Assembly: GCF_051466335.1 (NCBI RefSeq)
Contig: NZ_CP195793.1
Location: 1,984,001-2,048,000, forward strand
DNA length: 64,000 nucleotides
DNA from: Planctomicrobium sp051466335
GTDB lineage: Bacteria > Planctomycetota > Planctomycetia > Planctomycetales > Planctomycetaceae
Reading direction: 5' to 3'
The notes beneath the pieces are model-generated. The model was not told where the DNA came from. It did no database searches and saw only the letters and a program-made list of their open reading frames with translations. The stretch's first letter is position 1. Each line of letters starts with the position of its first letter. Positions 1 to 8,595 of this stretch are shown here, one piece after another. The position numbers and the translations under genes were made by a program.

Positions 1-28
1 CCTCCAAGCGTTCAAATCCAAGATTGAC

Positions 29-622
29 TCAAGATGGATGGGGTAAGGTGATTCGATGATCACAAGTTGTCGTCTCTGCCTGAGAACAGGCCCAGTTGAG
101 ATAGTCGGGGCGTTCGGAAGCGTTTTTGTAGCTGTAACTTCCGATCACTACTCCATCTTGAAGCAGAAAAAGACCCGGCATTCTGAAGCCGTTTCCATCC
201 CAGAGACCGAATCCGTAACCCCGCAGGATTGCTGACTGAAATCCCTCCCAAAGTATGCTGGGGCCGAGAAGTTGGCTGGCCGTTCCCTGTTTGATCCCGA
301 AGGCAACGTAGAGGCGTTGCTCGGGATCGCTTCGTCTGGGAACTCCATTCAGTCCCGCCTTCTCAAAGACCCTGTCCCCCTTTTCTTCACTCGACATGTG
401 TACGCATGCAAGCTCAATCCCGTTTTCCTGCAAATATTTGAGTCCGGTTTTCAGGTCGTTGAGAGCCTCTCTGCAAAACGTGCAGCCAGAATGACGAAGA
501 AAGACGAGCAACAGTTTCCTGCCGGCCGAAAGTTGTTGCAAAGTCTGCCCAGTAGAAAAGGGGACAGTGTCGATGGCATCTCGCAAAGTCAATTCGATGT
601 CAGTAGTCACAAGAATTGACAC
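29..622 (-). CDS. Thioredoxin-like (AhpC/TSA, SelL-related) redox protein
   Basis: A 197-residue soluble protein with a thioredoxin-like fold. The redox motif is Cys-Thr-Phe-Cys within HSGCTFCREAL, about residues 44-54, following a hydrophobic strand (LLLVFLR) as in thioredoxins. The C-terminal half carries a second strand pair ending in 'GLFLLQDGVVIGSY', typical of AhpC/TSA-like proteins where a surface loop follows the cis-Pro region. Families of this kind reduce peroxides or disulfides, but the substrate cannot be told. There is no signal peptide, so it is probably cytoplasmic. The ATG has a purine-rich upstream stretch. It stands alone on the minus strand, and the upstream neighbour lies more than 550 bases away on the other strand. 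Confidence 0.75.
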   Translation of the reverse strand: MSILVTTDIELTLRDAIDTVPFSTGQTLQQLSAGRKLLLVFLRHSGCTFCREALNDLKTGLKYLQENGIELACVHMSSEEKGDRVFEKAGLNGVPRRSDPEQRLYVAFGIKQGTASQLLGPSILWEGFQSAILRGYGFGLWDGNGFRMPGLFLLQDGVVIGSYSYKNASERPDYLNWACSQAETTTCDHRITLPHPS

Positions 623-1178
623 TCCTTTCTCAAGCTTTTGGCAATTTTGCAGACAGTGCTGCCTGCTGATCGATAGTTGAACGATTCATATGGTTCCCCT
701 TCTACGGAATGAGAATTCAAGGGGTAAGATCCATATAACGGCAGTTATAATCTGCTGTTAAGGAAAAAGGTGATCGCCGATAGGCATTGATTACCGATGG
801 GATTCTGGTGACGACAACATTTCTTTTCTGTGTTTTGCAACGAATCCTCGTACATCCGTGGTACTTGGTATGGGATTGGCGTGCTTTAAGGAGCCGGGGT
901 GGGTTCGCGGATGAATCATTCAACCAGATTAATGTTGAGTGGTACGAACGTGCACTCCTCCCAAGTGTCGAAGAGATGAGATTCGATTTTAGCGTTTTTT
1001 GGGGACTCAATTCTTTGAATCGATCGGAACTCTCCAAGTTTCGATATCGTCTGATGTTGAAGAACTGAGCCTCCGAAGACCCCGTTATCGATCATCGAAT
1101 AGATCAAGATTTACCCCTGACAACATCCTCATCCCCAAATAGGATGTTGAAACTCCTCCACTTTCGTGACCGACGATT
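623..1178. other. Intergenic region, no supported gene
   Basis: About 555 bases between two divergently oriented genes. Open frames of 93-106 codons occur on both strands, but they overlap each other, lack recognisable motifs and have no convincing ribosome binding site, so I do not call them. The stretch must hold the promoters of both flanking genes. No terminator or repeat was recognised. Confidence 0.5.
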
Positions 1179-2903
1179 ATGGCGAATCTGCAAACCTTCG
1201 ACTCAGTGGAACAAACTGTTGTCATTCCGTTGCCGGCAGAGTTGCAACGTGAACGCGGCACCAAACCTGTTTCTGCTCCGAAGGTTGCCCTCCTTGAAGG
1301 GTCCTCCCCAGACTTCACCACCGAGACAAACCGCATCCTGAATACTCGGCTGCGCTATGTCTCGATGATCTTGTTTCTGGGGTATTTCGCATTCTGGTTA
1401 AAGGGGCATCTTGTTCCGAATGCGACTCCGTTTGAACAGCGGATTGTGCCGTACACCGTGTTTACTGCGGTCACCGCCACAATGGGTTTGATCTGGTTTC
1501 GATTGTCTCGGAATTGCAAGTTCGCGTTTGCCAATCTGCGAAGCATCGAAATCCTGATCTTTGGTCTTTCAGCCGCTCAGTTCTTCTTCTTCGGGCTGAA
1601 AAACATTCGCACCGCAGCTGCCTTGGGATACCTCCCGAGTGTGATCGCTTCGTGGACGCTACTGATTTTTACCTACGCCCTCTTTATTCCCAACACGTGG
1701 AAACGGTCGTTGTGGGTCATTGTCCCGCTGGCGTGCGGGCCAAGCCTGACGCTCGTTTACGCGTTCCTTGCGGACGTAAATGTTTCGAGGCTGATCCGGG
1801 AAACGACGGAGTTTCATCACGTCTTTCTCGAGGCAGCCATGGCAATGACCTTCGTGACAATCATTGCGACGGTTGGAGTGAAACTCATTCGGGGACTGCG
1901 CACCGAAGTGTTCGAGGCCAAGCAACTCGGACAATACCGCCTCAAGCAGCAGCTCGGACGGGGAGGAATGGGTGAGGTCTATCTCGCTGAGCACGTCATG
2001 CTGAAACGCCCCTGTGCGATCAAGATCATTCGCCCTGAGAAAGCGGGAGATCCAGGAACGCTAGCCAGGTTCGAACAAGAGGTCCGGTCCACAGCACGGC
2101 TGACTCATTGGAATACCATTGAAATCTTCGATTTCGGACGGACAGAAGATGGGACCTTCTATTACGTCATGGAGTATCTGCATGGAATGACGATCGAACA
2201 GATTGTCGAGATGCATGGCGCCATGCCTCCAGAACGCGTAATTCATCTCCTCTCGCAAACCTGTGATGCACTCGGTGAAGCTCATGCCGAAGGGCTGGTT
2301 CATCGAGACATTAAACCCGCCAATATTTTCGCAGCCAGACGAGGCGGAACTTACGACGTTTCCAAGCTCCTCGACTTTGGTCTTGTCCGTGACCTCGACG
2401 ACGATGTCGATTTGAGGCTGACTCAGGTCGGAACAGTAACGGGGTCTCCGTTGTATATGTCCCCCGAGCAGGCACGGGGGGATTCTGTGGATGCCCGAAG
2501 TGACATCTATTCGATGGGGTGTGTTGCTTACGCAATGTTGACCGGGCGCACACCGTTTGTCGAAGACCGGGCTGTGAAGTTGATCCTCGCGCATGCTTCG
2601 AAAGAAGTTGAACGTCCATCAAAATTCCGAGCGGACATTCCTGCTGACCTCGAAAGTGTCGTTCTGCGATGCCTGGAGAAGTCCCCTGAAGATCGCTTCG
2701 AATCAGCAAGTGCTCTCCGTGATGCACTGCTGGACTGTCGGGACGCAGGGAAATGGAATCGTCATGATGCGACCGATTGGTGGACGAATTTCGGCTGTCC
2801 GAAGAAGAAGACGCTGGATGCAATGATCAGCGCAGGCGTCCCACTCACGCCGGATATGGTCAACACGTTGGATATTCCAAAACACGCTGGGTCGACAATC
2901 TGA
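1179..2903 (+). CDS. Ser/Thr protein kinase with N-terminal six-TM domain
   Basis: A 574-residue Hanks-type kinase anchored by an N-terminal membrane domain. Six hydrophobic segments lie at about residues 60-78, 88-108, 122-142, 150-171, 178-199 and 217-237. The kinase domain follows from about 253: glycine loop GRGGMG (260-265), Lys282 in AIKII, HRDIKPANI (375-383) and DFG (399-401), then the SPEQARG segment of the activation loop and DIYSMGC. All catalytic residues are present. Many planctomycete kinases have the kinase domain N-terminal with a sensor behind it; here the order is reversed, with a multi-pass domain that could sense membrane state or a ligand. About 50 polar residues precede the first TM. 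There are no operon partners, and the radical SAM gene starts about 120 bases downstream. Confidence 0.92.
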   Translation: MANLQTFDSVEQTVVIPLPAELQRERGTKPVSAPKVALLEGSSPDFTTETNRILNTRLRYVSMILFLGYFAFWLKGHLVPNATPFEQRIVPYTVFTAVTATMGLIWFRLSRNCKFAFANLRSIEILIFGLSAAQFFFFGLKNIRTAAALGYLPSVIASWTLLIFTYALFIPNTWKRSLWVIVPLACGPSLTLVYAFLADVNVSRLIRETTEFHHVFLEAAMAMTFVTIIATVGVKLIRGLRTEVFEAKQLGQYRLKQQLGRGGMGEVYLAEHVMLKRPCAIKIIRPEKAGDPGTLARFEQEVRSTARLTHWNTIEIFDFGRTEDGTFYYVMEYLHGMTIEQIVEMHGAMPPERVIHLLSQTCDALGEAHAEGLVHRDIKPANIFAARRGGTYDVSKLLDFGLVRDLDDDVDLRLTQVGTVTGSPLYMSPEQARGDSVDARSDIYSMGCVAYAMLTGRTPFVEDRAVKLILAHASKEVERPSKFRADIPADLESVVLRCLEKSPEDRFESASALRDALLDCRDAGKWNRHDATDWWTNFGCPKKKTLDAMISAGVPLTPDMVNTLDIPKHAGSTI

Positions 2904-3022
2904 CCTCCTCGTCGATGGGGAAAGTGATTGCAATCACGATCACCGCATGTTAGTGTTCCGGTGTACACTTCATGCGGTTTTTTCATGGTTGTTTGAATTC
3001 ACTTTCTCTTCATGGAACTCCA

Positions 3023-4114
3023 ATGGAACCCGGACGTCCAGACATCGGTCCCAAGGGAAGAGGATCGAGGCTGAAGCCTGTGAATCGTTTCGACAGAATT
3101 CATGTCGAAGAGGATTTTGAACAGCTCGAATACGATGAAGATCTGATTGCCGGCTTGCAGCGGGTTCCGACCGAATATTTGGCCGACGATTCCCGGACAA
3201 TTGTTTCAGAGAATGAAAGCCCGGATATTCCGTTCCGGTTCTCTGCGAATCCGTATCGTGGCTGTCTGCATGGCTGCTCATACTGTTACGCCCGGCCCTA
3301 CCACGAGTACCTGGGCCTGAACGCCGGGATCGATTTCGAGTCGAAGATCTACGTGAAGCACAACGCAGCTGCGCAATTTCGCGAATTTCTTTGCCGGAAA
3401 AACTGGACCTCAGAACTCATCCATTTCTCAGGTGTCACTGATTGCTACCAACCGGCCGAGCGGGAATTTCGGTTGACGCGTCAATGTCTCGAAGTCGCAT
3501 TGGAAGCACGGCAGGCTGTTTCCATTATTACCAAGAACGCACTGATCATTCGCGATCTCGACCTCTTGCAGCAACTCGCGGTATTGAATCTCGTTCAGGT
3601 GAATCTGAGCGTGACGACTTTGGACCCTGCGCTGGCGAGATCGATGGAGCCTCGAACAAGTACACCAGCAGCCAGGCTACGGGCAATGCAGACGCTTTGC
3701 AGTGCCGGAGTTCCCGTGAACATGATGGTTGCTCCGGTGATCCCGGGACTGAACGAGACCGAAATTCCAGCGATTCTTAAAGCCGGAGCGGAGGTCGGTG
3801 TGAGACACGCCAACATGACGATCCTAAGGCTGCCGCTGACGGTCCTTCCAGTCTTTCAGGAGTGGATCTCCCGGGAGTATCCAGAGCTACAGGAGCGAGT
3901 CGAGTGCAGGATTCGGGGATGTCGCAATGGTGAAATGAACTCCGCCCGGTTCTCTGAGCGTATGCATGGTTCGGGGCCTATTGCAGATCAGATCCGGCAG
4001 ACATTTCAGGTGTTCAAGAAGAAGCTGGGGATGGGAGAAAAACTCCCTCCACTCGATTTCAGCAAGTTTCGTCCTCCCACGACGACCAAGGCGCAGAAGT
4101 GGCTTTTCGACTGA
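3023..4114 (+). CDS. PA0069-family radical SAM protein
   Basis: A 363-residue radical SAM enzyme. The cluster motif CxxxCxYC (Cys81, Cys85, Cys88 from the chosen start) lies in GCLHGCSYCYARPYHEY, the signature of the PA0069 / spore-photoproduct-lyase-like group. The following 'FSGVTDCYQPAE' is also characteristic. A [4Fe-4S] cluster and SAM are expected; the substrate is unknown for this family. I prefer ATG 3023 (MEPGRPDIGPKGRG) to the in-frame ATG at 2972, because family members begin shortly before the 'KGRG...NRFD' segment. It converges on the secretin-like gene. An 18-base hairpin lies in the 64-base gap between them. Confidence 0.88.
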   Translation: MEPGRPDIGPKGRGSRLKPVNRFDRIHVEEDFEQLEYDEDLIAGLQRVPTEYLADDSRTIVSENESPDIPFRFSANPYRGCLHGCSYCYARPYHEYLGLNAGIDFESKIYVKHNAAAQFREFLCRKNWTSELIHFSGVTDCYQPAEREFRLTRQCLEVALEARQAVSIITKNALIIRDLDLLQQLAVLNLVQVNLSVTTLDPALARSMEPRTSTPAARLRAMQTLCSAGVPVNMMVAPVIPGLNETEIPAILKAGAEVGVRHANMTILRLPLTVLPVFQEWISREYPELQERVECRIRGCRNGEMNSARFSERMHGSGPIADQIRQTFQVFKKKLGMGEKLPPLDFSKFRPPTTTKAQKWLFD

Positions 4115-4141
4115 AAGCCACTCTCGCAGTGTGCCTCGTAG

Positions 4142-4159
4142 GAGCGTTGTTGAACGCTC
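4142..4159. terminator. Hairpin between convergent genes
   Basis: A perfect 7-bp stem (GAGCGTT / AACGCTC) with a GTTG loop lies between the stop codons of two converging genes. There is no clean T-run on either side, so it may be a weak or Rho-assisted terminator, or only a folded spacer. Confidence 0.35.
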
Positions 4160-4178
4160 GTTTCGGAACGCTTGATCA

Positions 4179-7103
4179 CTATTTGGGTGGTGTCTGCGGC
4201 GGAGACTCCGAGAGTGGATGCTGGTTTTCCGGTTTCTTTCCGGTTTCGGAGCTGCGAACAATCGGAGACGCAAACGAACTCTTCAATCGTTGTTGAATCA
4301 TCTCGGGACTGACATTGTGAACTTGTAGAACCTGTATTGTGTGAGATGGTCGAGCGGCAAGGTCAAGTTGTTTGATGAGGGCTTTGATGTCATGCATCAG
4401 CCCATCTGTCGACGAGACGATGATGCTGTTGGAAATCTCATCGACTCCAACTGAGAGAAGTCCCTTGAATCGGATTGGTTGGGCTGGGCTTTCTTCTTTC
4501 GTTTCTTCCTGATTTTGACGCCCGAAAATGTAACTTACCTTCTGATCTTCAGGGGGCTTTTGCTGCGCATTGTTGTTTTGCAACGCGGGATCATTCGAAC
4601 TGAGAAGGTCGCGGTAGACCTGCTTAACTGCCTCTGCAACGGCGGTTGCTTTGGAGTATTCCAGATGGAAAATTTCGGTCTTGCGGACAGATTGCGGGTC
4701 ATTCGTCGATGGGGTGTCATAGACGTCGATGAGCTCCTGAATCACCATCAACTGCTCGGGAGTCGCTCCCTGCACGAGCACTGTGTGCGAGTCATCATTG
4801 GAGATGATTTTGAGTTCACGCTGGTTTGAAAGCCTTTGACTTCGATTCGTGCGTGTTGTTTTCGTTGTGCCGTACCACGGATCGTAAGTCGACTCGGTCA
4901 GCGATTCATCTTTGAAGAAGTCTTTGAGGATCGTTTCGATCCCAAATGCCCAAGTCGATGGATATTTCAAATGAAAGACATGGTAGTCCTTTAAAGGCGG
5001 AGCGAGTTCCGTGATGAGATCTTCAAGACGGTCGAGTGAATCGGTATCGGGAGAATTCAGAATCAATCGGCCGTTTGGGAGTATTCGAATGGAAATCCCG
5101 GGTGTGGCCGGTGACAGCCCGTCCTCTCCAGCGAGCAGGGGATGAGGCTCACTGGGGGACGCGATTTCGTTTTGCCAGACGATGTTGTTGAAGAGCGGAG
5201 GAGTTGGTTGAGATGTGACTGCCGGCGGCTTGACCGGAGTGATTGCCTCAGGTTTGGGCTGAAGAACCGGAGACGGTTGAAATTGAAGTGGTGCAGGCTC
5301 CAGATTCGGCCAAACGCTTTTCAGTTGCTCGATGACTCTCGCTGCTTCTTCATCAGAGTGGAGATCGATTGCTCGCTGCGTTTCAAGATTCTTGGTGCCC
5401 GGTGGGATTTCACCCATCTTGATCAGAAGGGCGTCGACCTCTTTCAATTCGCTTTCGTTCGCCCACAGCAGCAGGCGATTATTGACGATATCAGCATCGA
5501 CTTTGAACGGGCGCTGATCCTGCTTTGCTGTTGAGGATTGACCTCCGAAAGGATCATATCCGAAATAGCTATAACGATTATTGTTAGAGCTCTTCTTCTC
5601 TTCCTCGCCACCCATCAGATAGTGAATTGTGCCGGCGACAGCATCGGCCTTTAGTCGTCGAAGTCGTACGACTTCGAAGCTGCGATTCGCTCCATCCAGT
5701 CGCTTGATGAGTTCTTGAGTCGTGTAGTGGTCCGCGATATTCCCGTAGAGAATGATTGATTTCGTCTTGTCATCGACCTGAATTCGCGATTGCGGGGAGA
5801 GTTGGCCCATTTCCTTGAGGATGGAGACGATGGGGCCGGGGGCTGCTGTCGACAGGCGATACGGCTTGACGTGGTTAATATTTCGATCCAGACCGGAGAC
5901 ATCGCTTCCCGCAACATCAATCGCTTTGATCGTTTGAGTGATGATCTCCATTTTGTCGGGAGTCGCATGAGCGAGGATGCTGTTTTCGTTTCCATTCACA
6001 ATCAGACGTGGCTCTGCCTCTTTTACCTTTCCACCACTGTTCGCCGCCTGCTGGCTTTGCTGCAACATCTGTTGCATTTGCTGCATCTGTTGCATCATCT
6101 GGAACGACATCATGTCGCCTCCCGATTCGCCTCCGATTTGAGGGGCTGGTCGCTTCGGTTCCAGGCCCAGGATGGCTTCCACAAGGAGAACAACATCAGC
6201 TGCCCGGCGATATTCCAATCGAAACTCTCTGACAATCGTCGTCTTGGTCGTCTCTTCTGATTGCGATTGCTGCAGGACTTGGTAAATGTCGCGCAGGTTG
6301 CCGACAGAGTCCATTGCCTCGACCCGGTTGATCTCCTTGAGGGGAGTCAACTTCCCATTCGCTGAGAGCATAGGCTTCAGCTCTTCGACAGCTTTTTCTG
6401 CCAAGAGGGATCGGAGTGGAAAGGAGACTTTGACAAACTCAGCGTCGAGCCTTTGTGCTAGGTCATCTGGATCGACGCGAGGCACCATGGAGACATTCAG
6501 CTTCGCGATCGATACGACTGTCAGCAGTTCGTCGTTCTGAAGCAATGTAAAACCGCGAGCGAGCAGATGCCTGTTAATGACGTTGCGTGCTTCGGGAAGA
6601 GTGTATTCCCGCTGCGTAATCAGGTTGAGATGGTCGTTCGGAAGCTCTTGCCAGTCCAGACTCATGTTGGAGACTCGAGCCAACCATTCAATGACGGCGG
6701 GCCACGGCTGCCCGGAGAAATTAAAACGGACCATGCCAGCTGGATTGGGGGTCATCTCTAACTCGAGCGGATTCGGGGATTTCTCCGGGGTCGAGGGGCG
6801 GGTCACCACTAAAGACGGGGTGGTCTCCTTCGTCGGAGTGTTCTCTTTTTTCTCTCCATTCTTCTCGTTCTGCGGACTTTTTGCTGCCTCGTCAGCGGGT
6901 TGGCTTGGCGTCCCGTTCGGGGGAGTGGCTGGACCTTCGGCGACTCGAGTTATCCTGGATGTGGCTTGGCGGATTTCGAAGTCGTCAACTCTCAGCGGGA
7001 GAATGAGTTGAGTCGTGATGCTGCTGGGGGACGAAGCGATGCCGGAATTCGTGATCGCAGTCACGATCACAATGAGAGCAACCGCAAGTTTGAAAAGTGC
7101 CAC
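4179..7103 (-). CDS. Secretin N-domain repeat protein without an obvious pore domain
   Basis: A 974-residue exported protein starting at GTG 7103, with GAGG about six bases upstream. A signal peptide covers about residues 1-24. The body contains repeated N1/NolW-type modules of secretins: alternating 'LKxxxAxxVxxxL', 'RLIVNGNENSILAHATPDKMEII' style and 'VDKTKSIILYGN' style segments, at least four copies. A Met/Gln-rich linker (MQQMQQMQQM...) lies near residue 340, and Pro-rich linkers occur near 35-110 and 610-640. In GspD/PilQ secretins these modules form the periplasmic ring and precede a C-terminal beta-barrel pore. Here the protein ends in a Pro-rich tail straight after the last module, and I see no secretin pore signature. 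It is probably a periplasmic ring or scaffold protein of a planctomycete type II/IV-like apparatus. Confidence 0.75.
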   Translation of the reverse strand: MALFKLAVALIVIVTAITNSGIASSPSSITTQLILPLRVDDFEIRQATSRITRVAEGPATPPNGTPSQPADEAAKSPQNEKNGEKKENTPTKETTPSLVVTRPSTPEKSPNPLELEMTPNPAGMVRFNFSGQPWPAVIEWLARVSNMSLDWQELPNDHLNLITQREYTLPEARNVINRHLLARGFTLLQNDELLTVVSIAKLNVSMVPRVDPDDLAQRLDAEFVKVSFPLRSLLAEKAVEELKPMLSANGKLTPLKEINRVEAMDSVGNLRDIYQVLQQSQSEETTKTTIVREFRLEYRRAADVVLLVEAILGLEPKRPAPQIGGESGGDMMSFQMMQQMQQMQQMLQQSQQAANSGGKVKEAEPRLIVNGNENSILAHATPDKMEIITQTIKAIDVAGSDVSGLDRNINHVKPYRLSTAAPGPIVSILKEMGQLSPQSRIQVDDKTKSIILYGNIADHYTTQELIKRLDGANRSFEVVRLRRLKADAVAGTIHYLMGGEEEKKSSNNNRYSYFGYDPFGGQSSTAKQDQRPFKVDADIVNNRLLLWANESELKEVDALLIKMGEIPPGTKNLETQRAIDLHSDEEAARVIEQLKSVWPNLEPAPLQFQPSPVLQPKPEAITPVKPPAVTSQPTPPLFNNIVWQNEIASPSEPHPLLAGEDGLSPATPGISIRILPNGRLILNSPDTDSLDRLEDLITELAPPLKDYHVFHLKYPSTWAFGIETILKDFFKDESLTESTYDPWYGTTKTTRTNRSQRLSNQRELKIISNDDSHTVLVQGATPEQLMVIQELIDVYDTPSTNDPQSVRKTEIFHLEYSKATAVAEAVKQVYRDLLSSNDPALQNNNAQQKPPEDQKVSYIFGRQNQEETKEESPAQPIRFKGLLSVGVDEISNSIIVSSTDGLMHDIKALIKQLDLAARPSHTIQVLQVHNVSPEMIQQRLKSSFASPIVRSSETGKKPENQHPLSESPPQTPPK

Positions 7104-7244
7104 GAGCGCCTCACCCTTGTTGTCGCACCAAAGAGATTTCTGGAAACTTACATAATATGATGCCGCGTTCGACTGGTGAACGATATTTTATGTCTGATGT
7201 GAGTTTTTTCGTGAAGATGGGTGTCCGGAAATGCCCCAGAAATT

Positions 7245-7270
7245 GAAAAGGGGGAGCGTTAGCTCCCCCT
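7245..7270 (-). terminator. Rho-independent terminator of the MoxR gene
   Basis: Stem AGGGGGAGC / GCTCCCCCT with loop GTTA. In the minus direction the stem is followed by a short T-run (the AAAA at 7246-7249 on the plus strand). It lies just downstream of the minus-strand ATPase stop codon at 7289. Confidence 0.75.
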
Positions 7271-7288
7271 AAATGGTTGTGCGATCGG

Positions 7289-8275
7289 TTACTTGAAATC
7301 GTCTTCGTCATCCTCATCGTCTTCGAAGTCGTCGTCATCGTCACCGTTGTAGTCCGGGTGAAGAGGATGATTCGGATCAAAGAAAAAGTCACCCAAACCC
7401 ATCGGGACTGCGTTGCCTCCAAGAGAATGCCGCTTCCGATCCGCGAGCGACTGGAGGTCCAGCGCATCCTGACCAAGGCACTTTTCGAGTGAATCCCGCC
7501 ATGCTTGATCGCGAGCAATCGGATGGTTCGGATCGGCAGCGAGAATCTTGAGAGCATAGCGCAGCACGTTAATGCCGTCGCGAGTTGAGAAGTCGAGTTT
7601 GAGTTCGTGCGACTGTTGCAGGAACTCGACGGTGAGGTTCAGCATTTCCTCATCGGAAAACGGCAGATGGTATTTCAGGATGGAAAGTTCATCGTCTTTT
7701 GACGGAAATCCAAGAGTCAGTGTCGGTTGCAGTCGGCTGAGAATGTAGTCCGGGATTTCGAACGTGGAATCATCCTCATTCATCGTGACCGCACATCGGA
7801 AGTCAGGATGAGCGGGAATTGTGATCCCTGCGACGATCGACTCAACGTAACGACGCTGGTCAAGGAGGGGGGCCAAACTTGCCCAAGACTTCTCGTTCAT
7901 TCGGTTCCCCTCGTCGAGAACACAAACGCCCCCCCGAATCATTGCGGTCACCAACGGTGATGCCATGTATTGGATCTTCCCGCTTTCTGCCAACACAGGC
8001 GTGACCAGTAAGTCTTCTGGTCGTGTATCTGCCGTGCATTGATAGATATAAAGTTCTTGTTGACGAGTTTTTGCCGCTGCGATTGCCAGCGAGGTTTTCC
8101 CAATTCCGGGCGTTCCGACAAGCCGAGGAGCCAATGGGAGATCTCGCGGATCGACGACGAGCCAGCAGGCCAGAAGTTGCTTCAGAATCTCTTTCTGACC
8201 GATCCAATCGACTGCGGATTGATCCGGATGTCCCAGATGCAAACGAATTCCGTCGATATCGACAAATTCCTTCAT
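7289..8275 (-). CDS. MoxR-type AAA+ ATPase with acidic C-terminal tail
   Basis: A 328-residue AAA+ protein of the MoxR/dynein-related group. Walker A is GTPGIGKT (54-61), Walker B is CVLDEGNRM (118-126), and the sensor region follows in 'CAVTMNEDD...LSRLQPTL'. MoxR proteins are chaperone-like ATPases that usually act with VWA-domain partners on enzyme or complex maturation. No VWA or DUF58 gene is adjacent, so the partner is elsewhere. The last about 15 residues are almost all Asp/Glu. I chose ATG 8275 (MKEFVDIDGIRLHLG); an in-frame ATG at 8494 would add 73 residues with no family character and would occupy the likely divergent promoter region. Confidence 0.82.
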   Translation of the reverse strand: MKEFVDIDGIRLHLGHPDQSAVDWIGQKEILKQLLACWLVVDPRDLPLAPRLVGTPGIGKTSLAIAAAKTRQQELYIYQCTADTRPEDLLVTPVLAESGKIQYMASPLVTAMIRGGVCVLDEGNRMNEKSWASLAPLLDQRRYVESIVAGITIPAHPDFRCAVTMNEDDSTFEIPDYILSRLQPTLTLGFPSKDDELSILKYHLPFSDEEMLNLTVEFLQQSHELKLDFSTRDGINVLRYALKILAADPNHPIARDQAWRDSLEKCLGQDALDLQSLADRKRHSLGGNAVPMGLGDFFFDPNHPLHPDYNGDDDDDFEDDEDDEDDFK

Positions 8276-8595
8276 GGCAACTTTCAGAAACTTCGGGTTG
8301 TATGGCGTGTGTGATGTGACCGGTATCTTATCTGCTTGCGACACGATCAGCACATGTCGCTGGTCTGGAAGTCGCTGGATTTTCCCGAATGGCACGAACA
8401 AGGGAAGTTTTAATAATTTGAAAGTTCGGCGAAAGTTACAGAAAAATCTCGACGTAACTACTTTGATGAGTGAAGATTGATCGATATGATTCAAACTGCC
8501 AATCAGCGGATTCGGAAATCTCCACTTCTCCGCTCAGATCAGACCCATTGCATGCCTTCGGGTATTTTACTCACAAGTCATGAGGTTCAACGCGT
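8276..8595. other. Divergent intergenic region
   Basis: About 320 bases between the ATPase (minus) and a kinase (plus). It should hold both promoters. An open frame continues the ATPase frame upstream but looks non-coding. No repeat or RNA element was recognised. Confidence 0.45.

Noticed and set aside
787..1068. 93-codon plus-strand open frame between the first two genes
   Set aside because: It overlaps a 106-codon frame on the other strand, has no family motif and no convincing ribosome binding site.
6040..6110. Short CTG/TTG-rich repeat looking like a tandem repeat locus
   Set aside because: It is the coding sequence of the Met/Gln-rich linker of the secretin-like protein, not an independent repeat.
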